A stretch of 64,000 nt of DNA from Actinomycetospora callitridis (GTDB lineage Bacteria; Actinomycetota; Actinomycetes; Mycobacteriales; Pseudonocardiaceae): NCBI RefSeq assembly GCF_028737265.1, contig NZ_JAQZAK010000001.1, positions 744,001 to 808,000 on the forward strand, in the 5' to 3' direction. This document shows, in pieces, positions 53,068 through 61,690 of this stretch (the first letter of the stretch is position 1; every line of letters starts with the position of its first letter). The notes beneath the pieces are model-generated. The model had not been told where the DNA came from and did no database searches. It saw only the letters and a program-made list of their open reading frames with translations. The position numbers were made by a program, and so were the translations under genes.

Positions 53068-53906
53068 GCGTGTGCCTCCCGGTACGCGCGGACCAGTTCC
53101 CGTGCGGCGAGCACGCCCAGTAGGCGGGCCCGGTAGCCGCGCGAGCCGTGGGAGTCGCCGGCGGTGTCGACGATCTCGTCGGCCAGGGCGTCGGTCGACG
53201 GACGCAGCCCGGCCTCGGTCGGGTCGGTCCCGAGCAGGGCCGTCACGTCGCGCACCACCGGGCGGTCGGAGACCCCGAACGCGGCGAGCGTCGCCCCGCC
53301 CCCGCGCCGCACGTGCACCGCCACCCCCGCGAGCGCGAAGTCGCCGTGCCGACGCGCGATCTCGGCGAAGCCGAACCCGTCCCCGGGCGCCGCCGCCGGG
53401 AAGCGCACCTCGGTGATCAGCTCGTCCGGACCGGCCGCGGTGGTCATCGCGCCGACGACGAGCTCGCGCGCCGGGACCTCCCGCGTACCGCGCGGACCGC
53501 GCAGCACGACGGTCGCGTCGAGGCAGGCGGCGACGGCGGGCAGCTCGGCGGCCGGGTCGGCGTGGGCGAGGCTGCCGCAGACGGTGCCGCGGCTGCGCAG
53601 CTCGCGGTGCCCGACGAAGGGCATCGCGCGCCCGATCAGCGGGACCGCCCGCGCGGCCTCGGACCGCTCCACCGTGCGCTGGCGCACGGCCGCGCCGATC
53701 CGCAGGACCCCGCCCGTGACCTCCAGGTCGTCCAGCCCGGGCACCCGGGTGATGTCGACGAGTGTCCCGGGCCGCCCGAGGCGCATCGCGAGCACCGGGA
53801 CCAGCGACTGCCCGCCGGCGAGCACCTTGGCGTCCCCGCCGGCCAGGGCGTCCACGGCCTCGTCCACCGAGTCCGGCCGGTGGTAGGCGAAGGGTGCGGC
53901 CTTCAT
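53064..53906 (-). CDS. Molybdenum hydroxylase FAD subunit, system 2
   Basis: A 280-residue CoxM-type subunit: KAAPFAYHRPDSVDEAVDAL, FAD motif KVLAGGQSLVPVLAMRL, GAAVRQRTVE, SRGTVCGSLAHADPAAELP. It is only moderately like the system 1 subunit, so the two systems are not a recent duplication. It is coupled to the small-subunit fusion downstream and follows the enoyl-CoA hydratase gene across a run of 14-bp repeats that also covers its start. Confidence 0.92.
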   Translation of the reverse strand: MKAAPFAYHRPDSVDEAVDALAGGDAKVLAGGQSLVPVLAMRLGRPGTLVDITRVPGLDDLEVTGGVLRIGAAVRQRTVERSEAARAVPLIGRAMPFVGHRELRSRGTVCGSLAHADPAAELPAVAACLDATVVLRGPRGTREVPARELVVGAMTTAAGPDELITEVRFPAAAPGDGFGFAEIARRHGDFALAGVAVHVRRGGGATLAAFGVSDRPVVRDVTALLGTDPTEAGLRPSTDALADEIVDTAGDSHGSRGYRARLLGVLAARELVRAYREAHA

Positions 53907-53955
53907 CTCAGCGTCCTCATCTCGGCGCCTTCATCTCGGCGTCCTCGTCTCAGCG
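53903..53955. repeat. Nearly four tandem copies of a 14-bp unit at a gene junction
   Basis: TCATCTCGGCGTCC-like units at 53903, 53917, 53931 and (partial) 53945. The run spans from the start codon of the FAD-subunit gene to the stop codon of the hydratase gene. It changes the spacing between the two genes and the final codon context, so it may vary between strains. Confidence 0.75.
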
Positions 53956-54729
53956 CCCGGTGAACGACGGCGTGCGCTTCTCGCCGAACGCCGCGACGCC
54001 CTCGGCGAAGTCGTGGCTCGCGCGCAACATCGCGTAGGCCTTGCGCTCGAGCTCGATGCCCGAGTAGAGCGGCGCGTCGATCCCGCGGTCGAGCACCTCC
54101 TTGGCCGAGCGCAGCGCCATCGGGGAGAAGCCCAGCAGCGTCGTGACCAGGGCCTCGGTCGCCTCGTCCAGCGCCGCGCGGTCGGGGTGCAGCTCGGCGA
54201 CGACCCCCCAGTCCGCGGCCTCCTGCCCCGTCATGCGTCGCGCCGTCATGATGTGGTGCTTCGCGCGCGAGAGCCCGATCAGCCGGGACAGGCGCTGCGT
54301 GCCGCCGGAGCCGGGGATCATGCCGAGGTTCATCTCGGGCAGGGCGAAGCGGCTGCGCTCGGTCGCCAGGCGGATGTCGCAGGACAGCGCGAGCTCCAGG
54401 CCGACGCCGAAGCAGTAGCCGTCGACCGCCACGACCACCGGCTTCGTGCTGCGCGCCGGGGCCGTCACGTTGTGCCCGAGGTCGGTGAAGTCGACGGGGT
54501 CGACCTCCATGAACCCCGCGATGTCGCCGCCGGAGGAGAAGTGCTCGCCGTCGGAGCGGATGACCACCACCCGCACGTCGTGGTCGCGGTCGATCTCGGC
54601 GAAGCGCTCGGCCATCAGCTGGCGCATCTCCCAGGTGATCACCGTGTAGCGGCCGTGGGACAGGGTCACCTCCGCGACCCGCCCGTCGTGCGACCGCTCG
54701 AGCCGCACCTCGCCACCGGTCAGCGCCAT
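53950..54729 (-). CDS. Enoyl-CoA hydratase/isomerase family protein in the system 2 operon
   Basis: A 259-residue crotonase-fold protein. It has FSSGGDIAGFMEVDP for the oxyanion hole and the segments GYCFGVGLELALSCDIR and LPEMNLGMIPGSGGTQR, keeping the two positions usually occupied by catalytic acids (GVGLELA and LPEMNLG). Between the large and FAD subunits of a molybdenum hydroxylase this is unusual and suggests the hydroxylase substrate is a CoA ester. ATG 54729 overlaps the end of the large-subunit gene by 10 bases. Confidence 0.9.
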   Translation of the reverse strand: MALTGGEVRLERSHDGRVAEVTLSHGRYTVITWEMRQLMAERFAEIDRDHDVRVVVIRSDGEHFSSGGDIAGFMEVDPVDFTDLGHNVTAPARSTKPVVVAVDGYCFGVGLELALSCDIRLATERSRFALPEMNLGMIPGSGGTQRLSRLIGLSRAKHHIMTARRMTGQEAADWGVVAELHPDRAALDEATEALVTTLLGFSPMALRSAKEVLDRGIDAPLYSGIELERKAYAMLRASHDFAEGVAAFGEKRTPSFTGR

Positions 54730-57119
54730 GAGACGTCTCCCCTCAGGAGTTGGTGGACGACCTCGCCGTGCAGGGGCAGCGAGTCGATCGTGACGCCGGC
54801 GGGCGCGAGGGCGTCGGCGACGGCGTTGGCGTAGGCCACGGGCAGGCTCATGGAGCTCCCTTCGCCGCACCCCTTGGCGCCGAGCGGCGTGAGCGGGGAC
54901 GGGGACGAGACGTGGTCGGAGACCAGCTCGAACACCGTCTCGGCGCTGGTCGGGCAGAGGTAGTCGAGGAACGTGGCCGAGGTCGGCTGGCCGGCGGGGG
55001 AGTAGCGGAACTCCTCGTACGCGGCGCCGCCGAGGCCGTGGACGAGCGCGCCGAGCACCTGGCCCTCGAGCAGCGCCGGGTCGAGCACCGTGCCCGCGTC
55101 GTGCACAGTCGCGACCCGGTCCAGGGTGACGAGCAGGGTGTCGGGGTCGATGCGCACGCCGACCATCTCCGCGACGAAGCCGTAGCAGAGCGACGAGTTG
55201 ATCCTGTCCTCCGCGGTCGCCGCGACCGCCTCGGGCGGCACGAACTCGCCCTCGGTCGCCAGCCGCGCGGGCGCGCCCTCCGGCAGCGACCCCGGGTCCC
55301 AGTGCACGACCCCGGCCGCGTGCCGGAAGAGGCACGACGCCCCGGACGACGGGTCGCGCACGGAGCCGTCCGCCAGCTCCAGCCCGGCCGGGTCGACGCC
55401 GAGCAGGACCGAGGCCCCGGCGCGCACCGTCTCCGCGAGCCGGTCCACCGCGGCGACCACGGCGCTGGTCACGAGCGGCGCGAACCGCGAGGAGTAGCTG
55501 CCGGAGGTCACCGTCCACGGCGTCGAGGCGGTGTCCATGTCGACCACCACGCGCACCTGCTCGACCGGCAGGCCCAGCCGCCGTGCGGCCACCCGCCGGG
55601 CCACGGTGGCGTGGCCCTGGCCCTGCGGGACCGAGCCGAGCAGCACCGTCACGACACCCTGCAGGTCCACGGAGGCGCGCACGATCTCGGTCGAGCCGGA
55701 CTTGTCCCGCCCCGGCTTGCGCTCGGAGGCGGGCGTCGCGAGCCCGACGTAGCCGATGTTGGTGCCCGACGGGTCGACGACGAGCGCCAGGCCGACGCCG
55801 TAGTACGCGCCGTCGGCGCGGGCGGCCTCCTGGCGGGCGCGCAGCTCGTCGTACCCGCCCTCGGCGAGCAGCAGGTCGAGTGCGGCCGGGTAGTCGCCGG
55901 AGTCGTAGAGGCCACCGGTCGGGGTGCGGTGCGGGAACGCGCGCACGAGGTTGCGGCGCCGCACCTCGGCGACGTCGAGCCCGGTCCGCGCGGCGACCGC
56001 GTCCATCAGGCGCTCGAGCCCGAAGTAGAGCTGCTGGCCGCCGAAGCCGCGGTTGAGGCCCGTCGGTGCGCGGTTGGTGACGGCAGCGCGCGCCCGGATC
56101 GCCACCGCCGGGACGTCGTACGCGCCGGTGATGTTGCCGAAGCAGCGGTAGAGCGTGCTCGGCTCCGGCGGGCGCAGGTAGGCCCCGACGTCGTCGATGA
56201 GGTCCGCGCGCAACGCCTCGACGGCCCCGTCGCGGGACACGGCGGCGGAGAACGCCATCGCGCGTCCCGCCCCCGACGAACTGGCCAGCAGGTGCTCGGA
56301 CCGGTCCTCGGTCCAGCGCACCGGGCGCCCGGCGTGCTTCGACGCCAGCGCCATCAGCACGACATAAGGGTAGATGCCCGACTTGATGCCGAAGCTGCCG
56401 CCGATGTCGGCCGGCACGTGCAGCCGGAACCGCGAGACGGGCACGCCGAGGGAGCCGGCCGCCACCGGCACCATCGTGAACGGCCCGTGGAAGTTCGCCC
56501 AGCACTCGACGGCGGGGCCCTCGGACTCGTCACGCCACTGCGCCACGACGCCATAGCACTCCATCGGGACCGAGGAGTAGCGCGGGAACGTGTACTCGCC
56601 GTGCACGACGTGGTCGGCGCGCGCGAAGGCGTCGTCGACCGGCCCGAACGAGAACGTGCGGTCGGTGGCGACGTTGGTGCCCGCCTCCGGGTGCAGCAGG
56701 ACCGCCTCGGGCTCGAGGGCCGCGCGGGTGTCGACGACGACGTCGAGCGGCTCGTAGTCGACCTCGACGAGCTCGGCGGCGTCCTCGGCGACGTAGCGGT
56801 CGCCCGCGACGACCACCGCGACGGGCTCGCCGACGTAGCGCGCGGTGTCGACGGCGCTGGGCAGGTAGGGCATGGGCGTCGAGGTGGACAGCGGGAACGG
56901 GCGCACCGCCGCGCGGACCTCCTCGGGGCCGATGACCGCGGCGACGCCGGGGTGCGCGCGGGCCCGCGCGAGGTCGACGCCCCGGACGCGGGCGTGCGGG
57001 TGCGGGCTGCGCACGATCGCCGCCACCAGGGTCCCGGGCAGCGGGTCGAGGTCGTCGACGAAACGGCCGGCGCCGCTGACCAGGGCGGCGTCCTCGTCGC
57101 GGGCGGGCGTCCAGGTCAT
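54720..57119 (-). CDS. Molybdenum hydroxylase large subunit (xanthine dehydrogenase family), system 2
   Basis: A 799-residue Mo-cofactor subunit. Motifs are GAGRFVDDL, IGGSFGIKSGIYPY, NRGFGGQQLYFGLERLMDAV, VLLGSVPQGQGHATV and LGAKGCGEGSSM with the catalytic Glu; VHDAGTVLDPALLEGQVLG closes the domain. No CODH-type AYRCSFR loop. The ATG at 57119 shares one base with the stop of the ligase gene (TGATG). The first gene of the operon being a CoA ligase suggests that an aromatic acid is activated before hydroxylation, as with 4-hydroxybenzoyl-CoA reductase relatives; this is inference. Confidence 0.9.
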   Translation of the reverse strand: MTWTPARDEDAALVSGAGRFVDDLDPLPGTLVAAIVRSPHPHARVRGVDLARARAHPGVAAVIGPEEVRAAVRPFPLSTSTPMPYLPSAVDTARYVGEPVAVVVAGDRYVAEDAAELVEVDYEPLDVVVDTRAALEPEAVLLHPEAGTNVATDRTFSFGPVDDAFARADHVVHGEYTFPRYSSVPMECYGVVAQWRDESEGPAVECWANFHGPFTMVPVAAGSLGVPVSRFRLHVPADIGGSFGIKSGIYPYVVLMALASKHAGRPVRWTEDRSEHLLASSSGAGRAMAFSAAVSRDGAVEALRADLIDDVGAYLRPPEPSTLYRCFGNITGAYDVPAVAIRARAAVTNRAPTGLNRGFGGQQLYFGLERLMDAVAARTGLDVAEVRRRNLVRAFPHRTPTGGLYDSGDYPAALDLLLAEGGYDELRARQEAARADGAYYGVGLALVVDPSGTNIGYVGLATPASERKPGRDKSGSTEIVRASVDLQGVVTVLLGSVPQGQGHATVARRVAARRLGLPVEQVRVVVDMDTASTPWTVTSGSYSSRFAPLVTSAVVAAVDRLAETVRAGASVLLGVDPAGLELADGSVRDPSSGASCLFRHAAGVVHWDPGSLPEGAPARLATEGEFVPPEAVAATAEDRINSSLCYGFVAEMVGVRIDPDTLLVTLDRVATVHDAGTVLDPALLEGQVLGALVHGLGGAAYEEFRYSPAGQPTSATFLDYLCPTSAETVFELVSDHVSSPSPLTPLGAKGCGEGSSMSLPVAYANAVADALAPAGVTIDSLPLHGEVVHQLLRGDVSWR

Positions 57120-58651
57120 CACGCGACCCCGGCGGTGTCCGCGAGGGGGACGAAGTCGCCGTCGACGAGCACGCGGCGCAGCGTCTTGCCGACCGCGGAG
57201 CGGGGCACGGCGTCGACGGCGACCACGCGCTTGGGGCGTCGCAGCGAGGGCAGGATCCGGCGGGCCCAGGCGTCCGTCGCGGCCACGGCCTCGCCGGGGG
57301 CGACGTCGGCGGCGGGGACGACGAACGCCGTGACCGCCTGGCCCCAGCGCTCGTCGGGGAGCCCGACCACCACGACGTCGGCGACCGCCGGGCAGCACAC
57401 GAGCGCCGCCTCGATCTCGTCGGGGTACACGTTCTCGCCGCCGGTGTTGATCATGTCGTCGACGCGCCCGGAGACCCAGAGGTCGCCGTCGTCGTCGGTC
57501 ACGGCGAGGTCGCCGGTGAAGTACCAGCCGTCGCGGACCGCCCGCGCCGTGGCGTCGGGCCGCATCCAGTAGCCGGCGAAGGCCTCGGGGCTCGCCATCG
57601 ACACCACCACCTGCCCCGGCTCGCCCGCCGCGACCTCGGCGTCGGGGGAGGCCCCGGGCGACGGGTCGACGAGACGGACCCGGCTGAACATCCCCGGCCG
57701 GCCCGCGCAGCCCGGCTTCGCCGCGACGTCCGGGCCGATGGTGAACGTGTAGATCTCGGTGGAGCCGAAGTGGTTGACGAACGTCTCCGGGGACACCGCC
57801 TCGGTGAGCTGCTGGGCCAGCACCGGCGCCATCGCCGCGCCCGCGTAGGCGAGCCGCCGGACGCCGGCGAGCGCGGCCGGGTCGGCGTCGCGCAGCAGCG
57901 ACCAGTACATCGTCGGGACGAGGTAGAGCGAGCTGATCCGCTCCCGGACGATGAGCTCGGCGGCCTCGCCGGCGTCGAACCGGGCCTGGGGCACCCACGT
58001 GCCGCCCGCCAGGACGGTGGCGAGCAGCGTGCGCAGACCCATGGTGTGGAACAGCGGCATGACGCCGAGCGCCACCTCACCGGAGCGCTGGCCGGTCTGC
58101 ACGAGGTGCGCGACGGCCGCGGCGTGCTCGGCCCGGTGGGTGCGCGGCACGCCCTTCGGCCGGCCGGTGGTGCCGGACGTGAAGAGCATGACGCTGAGGT
58201 CGTCCGGGCTCGGGGTGACGAGCGGGGCGGCGTCGGACCGGTCGGCGGCCCGGCGCTCGAGCTCGGCGAGGTCGAGGTGGGTCACCGGACGGATGCGCTC
58301 GTCGGCGAGGGCGGTCGCCGTCGCCTCGGCGGTGGCGGGCTCGCTGACGACGAGGGCGGGTGCGGCGTCGGCCAGGCAGTGCGCCAGCTCCGGCGGGCCG
58401 AACCGGTGGGACAGGGGCGCCGCGATCGCCCCGAGCCGCTGGAGCGCGAGGTGCAGCGACGCCGCGGGCTCGCCGCCGATCAGCACGAGGGCGACCCGGT
58501 CGCCGGGGCGCACCCCGAGGTCGGTCAGCGCGTGGGCGAGGCGGGCGGTGCGGGCGTCCCACTCGGCGTAGGTCATCGGTCGCGGTCCGCCGACGGCGCG
58601 ACGCGCCGGATGGCGCTCGACCGCCCAGGCCCAGGCCGTCGCGAGGTCCAT
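57119..58651 (-). CDS. Acyl/aryl-CoA ligase (AMP-binding family)
   Basis: A 510-residue ANL-superfamily ligase. It shows LFTSGTTGRPKGVPRTHRA, NHFGSTEIYTF, WYFTGDLAV, SGRVDDMINTGGENVYPDE and the catalytic lysine in RSAVGKTLRR. The pattern fits benzoate- or coumarate-type CoA ligases rather than long-chain ones, but the substrate is not certain. The frame is open further upstream, yet ATG 58651 has a good GGGAGGCGGG site and starts at the usual position (MDLATAWAWAV). First gene of the operon that continues to 51871. Confidence 0.88.
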   Translation of the reverse strand: MDLATAWAWAVERHPARRAVGGPRPMTYAEWDARTARLAHALTDLGVRPGDRVALVLIGGEPAASLHLALQRLGAIAAPLSHRFGPPELAHCLADAAPALVVSEPATAEATATALADERIRPVTHLDLAELERRAADRSDAAPLVTPSPDDLSVMLFTSGTTGRPKGVPRTHRAEHAAAVAHLVQTGQRSGEVALGVMPLFHTMGLRTLLATVLAGGTWVPQARFDAGEAAELIVRERISSLYLVPTMYWSLLRDADPAALAGVRRLAYAGAAMAPVLAQQLTEAVSPETFVNHFGSTEIYTFTIGPDVAAKPGCAGRPGMFSRVRLVDPSPGASPDAEVAAGEPGQVVVSMASPEAFAGYWMRPDATARAVRDGWYFTGDLAVTDDDGDLWVSGRVDDMINTGGENVYPDEIEAALVCCPAVADVVVVGLPDERWGQAVTAFVVPAADVAPGEAVAATDAWARRILPSLRRPKRVVAVDAVPRSAVGKTLRRVLVDGDFVPLADTAGVA

Positions 58652-58680
58652 CGGAGCCCGCCTCCCGATCATGCTCCGGC

Positions 58681-58716
58681 GCATACGATCTGTTTCGGAC
58701 GGTATGGCACGTATGC
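58681..58716. promoter_or_regulatory. Inverted repeat in the PadR/ligase divergent region
   Basis: GCATACG (58681-58687) and CGTATGC (58710-58716) are exact complements, with a further GGTATGG between them. PadR proteins bind dyad sites of comparable spacing; the site is well placed to control both the ligase operon and padR. The stretch is AT-richer than its surroundings. Confidence 0.55.
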
Positions 58717-58742
58717 TGAGAGGGCAAGGATCGGTACGCTCC

Positions 58743-59279
58743 GTGCTCGTGGCCGACCGGCTGTCCCCGACCTCGTACGTCGTGCTCGGCACGATCGCGC
58801 TCCGCGGCCCGTCGACCTCCTACGACCTGAAGCGGGCCGTCGGGCGGTCCATCGGCTACTTCTGGCACTTCCCGCACGCGCAGCTCTACTCCGAGCCGCA
58901 GCGGCTGGTCGAGCTCGGCCTGCTCGACGCCGAGACCGAGACCGAAGGCCGCCGTCGGCGCACGTTCCGTCTCACGGACGCGGGCCGGGAGGAACTGCGC
59001 GCGTGGCTCGCCGAGCCGACGCCCGAGCACTTCCAGATGCGCGACATCGCCGAGCTCAAGCTGTTCTTCAACGAGGTCGGCGATCCTTGCGACGTCGCCC
59101 GGCTCGCGCGCGAGCAGGTGGCCGCCCACCGTGACCGGATCGCGGTCTACGAGGACATGCAGGCGCGCTACGCCGACCTCGACGCCGTCGCCAAGCGCAT
59201 GATCACCCTGCGGCTCGGGCTCGAGATGGAGCACGCCGCCCTGCGCTTCTGGTCGGCGCTGCTCGACGAGGTCGGCTAA
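58743..59279 (+). CDS. PadR-family transcriptional regulator
   Basis: About 178 residues: an N-terminal winged helix (LSPTSYVVLGTIALRGPSTS, YDLKRAVGRSIGYFW, LYSEPQRLVELGLLDAE) and a C-terminal helical dimerization domain (AELKLFFNEVGDP onward). PadR proteins repress phenolic-acid and similar catabolic genes. The frame opens as early as 58671, but that part overlaps the inverted repeat, so I use the GTG at 58743, close to the conserved start; ATG 58713 is the alternative. The stop overlaps the stop of the convergent acyl-CoA dehydrogenase gene. Confidence 0.85.
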   Translation: MLVADRLSPTSYVVLGTIALRGPSTSYDLKRAVGRSIGYFWHFPHAQLYSEPQRLVELGLLDAETETEGRRRRTFRLTDAGREELRAWLAEPTPEHFQMRDIAELKLFFNEVGDPCDVARLAREQVAAHRDRIAVYEDMQARYADLDAVAKRMITLRLGLEMEHAALRFWSALLDEVG

Positions 59280-60502
59280 CTCATCCCCGACGCGGCGAGC
59301 GGGTCGTAGCCCGGCGTGCGCAGGAGGTCCTGGAGCTGACGGCGTCGCACGCCGATGTTGCTGCCCTCGATCACCGGGTAGGCGAGCGCCTCGTGCAGGT
59401 ACTCGACGATCGGGTTCGTCGCGTCGTACGCGGTCACCCCGACCAGCTTGACCAGGTCGTTGAGCACCTCGACGCCGGTCTCGGAGCCGAAGACCTTGAC
59501 GTGCAGGGCCAGCTCGGGCGCCGCGGGGTGCTGGGACATCACGGCGTCGAGCGCGCGCCAGGTCAGGAGGCGGACGGCCTCGATCTTCCCCTTGGCGTCG
59601 GCGAGGACGTCGGACACCGCCTGGTGGTCGATGATCGGGACGGCGCCGCCGCGGGTCTCGGTGGTCGCGAAGCGCAGGGCGACGTCGAAGGCCCCGCGCA
59701 TGGCGGCGACGGCGAAGATGCCGATGGACGCGCCGCTGGGCAGGAAGGCGTTGCGGGTCAGCGCGACGCCCTGGCCCTCGGCGCCGAGGAGGTTCGCGCG
59801 CGGCACCCGCACGTCGTGCAGGCGGACCCGGGAGGTCAGGCACCCGCGCAGGCCCGGCAGGTCGTAGTGCTCCTCGACCTCGATGTGCCCGGCCAGGTGC
59901 TCATGCTCGGCGACGATCAGCGAGACGCCGCCCGGGGCGCGACAGACGATGGTCATGAGGTCGGGGCCGTCGCCGTCCCAGCCCGACAGGTGGGACGCCC
60001 AGGCCTTGCGGCCGTTGATCACGTAGTGGTCGCCGTCGGGCGTCGCCGTCGTGCGCGTGCCGGTGGGCGCGTCGAAGTTGGCGCTGCCCTCGGGCTCGCT
60101 GAAGGCCATCGCCGCCAGCGGCGCACCGGAGTCGGCGAGGAACGGCGCGACGAAGCGCCGGATCTGCTCCGGCGTCCCGGCCTCGTAGACGGGCGCGAGC
60201 GCGATGAGTGGGCCGGCCAGGGAGATCGTGAGGTCGGGGCTGTGCACCGCCCACTCCTCGATGAAGATCGCCGCGTCGACGCCGCTCGACGCGGAGCCGC
60301 CGAACGGTGCCGGGACGAGGCCCTTGAGGAAGCCCAGCCCGACCGCCTTCTCGATCACCGGGCGGGCCAGCATCGCCCGGGTCAGCGGGTCCGGCTCGGC
60401 ACGCACGGCGGCGGCGAGGCCGCGCAGGTGCTCCTCGGCGAAGCCGCGCGCCGCGGCCTTGAGCTGCTCTTGCTCGGGGCTCAGCAGGAACGACACGGCC
60501 AT
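59276..60502 (-). CDS. Acyl-CoA dehydrogenase
   Basis: Flavoenzyme of 408 residues that introduces a double bond next to a CoA thioester; electrons would go to EtfBA. Conserved parts are AMAFSEPEGSANFDAPTGTR and YVINGRKAWASHLSGW, DHQAVSDVLADAKGKIEAVR and IEGSNIGVRRRQL near the C-terminus, where a Glu may be the base. The subfamily and substrate are not clear; GSGAN-like motifs point to a broad catabolic type. ATG 60502. It lies downstream of the AraC gene on the same strand, 97 bases apart with no visible gene between. Confidence 0.88.
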   Translation of the reverse strand: MAVSFLLSPEQEQLKAAARGFAEEHLRGLAAAVRAEPDPLTRAMLARPVIEKAVGLGFLKGLVPAPFGGSASSGVDAAIFIEEWAVHSPDLTISLAGPLIALAPVYEAGTPEQIRRFVAPFLADSGAPLAAMAFSEPEGSANFDAPTGTRTTATPDGDHYVINGRKAWASHLSGWDGDGPDLMTIVCRAPGGVSLIVAEHEHLAGHIEVEEHYDLPGLRGCLTSRVRLHDVRVPRANLLGAEGQGVALTRNAFLPSGASIGIFAVAAMRGAFDVALRFATTETRGGAVPIIDHQAVSDVLADAKGKIEAVRLLTWRALDAVMSQHPAAPELALHVKVFGSETGVEVLNDLVKLVGVTAYDATNPIVEYLHEALAYPVIEGSNIGVRRRQLQDLLRTPGYDPLAASGMS

Positions 60503-60599
60503 GGGGACTCCTCGTGTGCGGGGTCTCCAGCCTGGGCCCGCGGGAGGTCGCCGTCTCGGCCGTCCGTGCAGCGGTGCCGTGCCGTTCGTGCACGGGATT

Positions 60600-61535
60600 T
60601 CAGGGGCGTACTTCCCGTGGTGAGATCCCGAAGCGGCGGCGGAACGCGCGGCTGAACGCCGTGGGGTCGTCGAAGCCGTTCGCGGCGGCGATCTCGAGCA
60701 CGGTCGCCCCGGTGCCCGGGTCCGCCAGCGCCGCCGCGGCCCGCTCGAGACGGAGGTTCCGCACCGTCGCGGCGAACGACGTGTCCGCGTCGGCGAACAG
60801 GTTGTGCAGCGTCCGCGGGGAGATCGCGAAGCGGCGGCAGACGCCGGTGACGGTGAGGTCGCGGTCGCCGAGGTGGCGCTCGACGTGGGCGAGGATGGCG
60901 GCGCGGGTGACGCCGGGGGGCGCCGTCCCGGTGCTCGTGGTCGTGGTGCTCGTGGTCGTGGTGCTCGTGGCGGCGGCGACGGCGGTGGCGAAGGAGTCGA
61001 CGAGCTCGCCGGCGCCCGGCGTGGCGGCGTCGAGCGACCAGAGGGCGGGCATCAGGGCGCGCACCGCCGCGCCGGCCCCGGTCGCGGTCACGGGCCGGCC
61101 GAGGTCCGGGCGCCGTCCGCGCAGGGCGTCGTCGAGGGCGGCGTGCGGCACCCGGAAGGAGAGCATCTGCCAGGGCCGGTCGAGGTGGAAGAAGTAGGGC
61201 TCGGCGGTGTCGACGACGACGATCTCGCCGCGCCGGACGATGGTGGTGCGCCCCTCGACGGTCGTGATGCAGCGGCCCGCGAGCTGGAGGTTGACGAAGT
61301 AGTACGCGCCGTCGGTCCGTGCCACCTCGCGCGGGCCGTGGTCGGTGCGCTGCGGGCGGGAGCGCAGGCGGGCCCGGTTCATCCCCGCGAGGCGCCGGGT
61401 CTCGACCTTCGCGGCGAAGCCCTCCTCGTCCAGCGTGCGGTGGGGCGTCAGCGGGACGAAGGCCTGGCAGATGACCTCGTGCCAGTAGCTGAACTGCTCC
61501 CGCTCGGGCAGCGCCGCGATGTCCCAGACGCCCAT
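60600..61535 (-). CDS. AraC-family regulator (FeaR/ArpA-like) with an internal minisatellite
   Basis: A 311-residue regulator. The N-terminal part (FSYWHEVICQAFVPLTPHR, YFVNLQLAGRCITTVEGR) is the AraC-binding-like domain seen in FeaR and NphR, activators of aromatic catabolism. The C-terminus has two helix-turn-helices (LTVTGVCRRFAISPRTLHNL and LEIAAANGFDDPTAFSRAFR). Between them lies a Thr/Ser linker encoded by a 15-bp tandem repeat. The linker copy number would change domain spacing. It probably controls the acyl-CoA dehydrogenase gene or the ligase/hydroxylase operon. Confidence 0.88.
   Translation of the reverse strand: MGVWDIAALPEREQFSYWHEVICQAFVPLTPHRTLDEEGFAAKVETRRLAGMNRARLRSRPQRTDHGPREVARTDGAYYFVNLQLAGRCITTVEGRTTIVRRGEIVVVDTAEPYFFHLDRPWQMLSFRVPHAALDDALRGRRPDLGRPVTATGAGAAVRALMPALWSLDAATPGAGELVDSFATAVAAATSTTTTSTTTTSTGTAPPGVTRAAILAHVERHLGDRDLTVTGVCRRFAISPRTLHNLFADADTSFAATVRNLRLERAAAALADPGTGATVLEIAAANGFDDPTAFSRAFRRRFGISPREVRP
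60931..60970. repeat. 15-bp tandem repeat within the AraC-family gene
   Basis: GTGCTCGTGGTCGTG occurs twice exactly (60931-60945 and 60946-60960), followed by a partial third copy. In the gene's frame it encodes a repeating five-residue Thr/Ser unit (TTSTT). The 15-bp unit keeps the reading frame when copies are gained or lost. Confidence 0.8.
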
Positions 61536-61674
61536 CGCGCACTCCCTCCGAAGCCCCTCGCCGGACGGTACGACCCGGCGCGACGTGAGCGAAGGGCCCG
61601 GCGGTCCGGCTCGTGAGATTTCTGCTCCGGGGTTGCCGGAAGTGCCCCGGCGTTGTCAGGGGTCGGTTCTAGAA

Positions 61675-61690
61675 TCGAACACATGAGCGA
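61675..61690. promoter_or_regulatory. Degenerate LexA/SOS-like box over the HNH nuclease start codon
   Basis: TCGAAC-ACAT-GAGCGA compares with the mycobacterial-type SOS box TCGAAC-N4-GTTCGA: the left half is perfect and the right half keeps four of six bases. It overlaps the ATG at 61683. Relatives of this gene in mycobacteria (13E12 repeat family) often have an intact SOS box in the same position. Upstream bases 61536-61674 show no gene. Confidence 0.5.
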
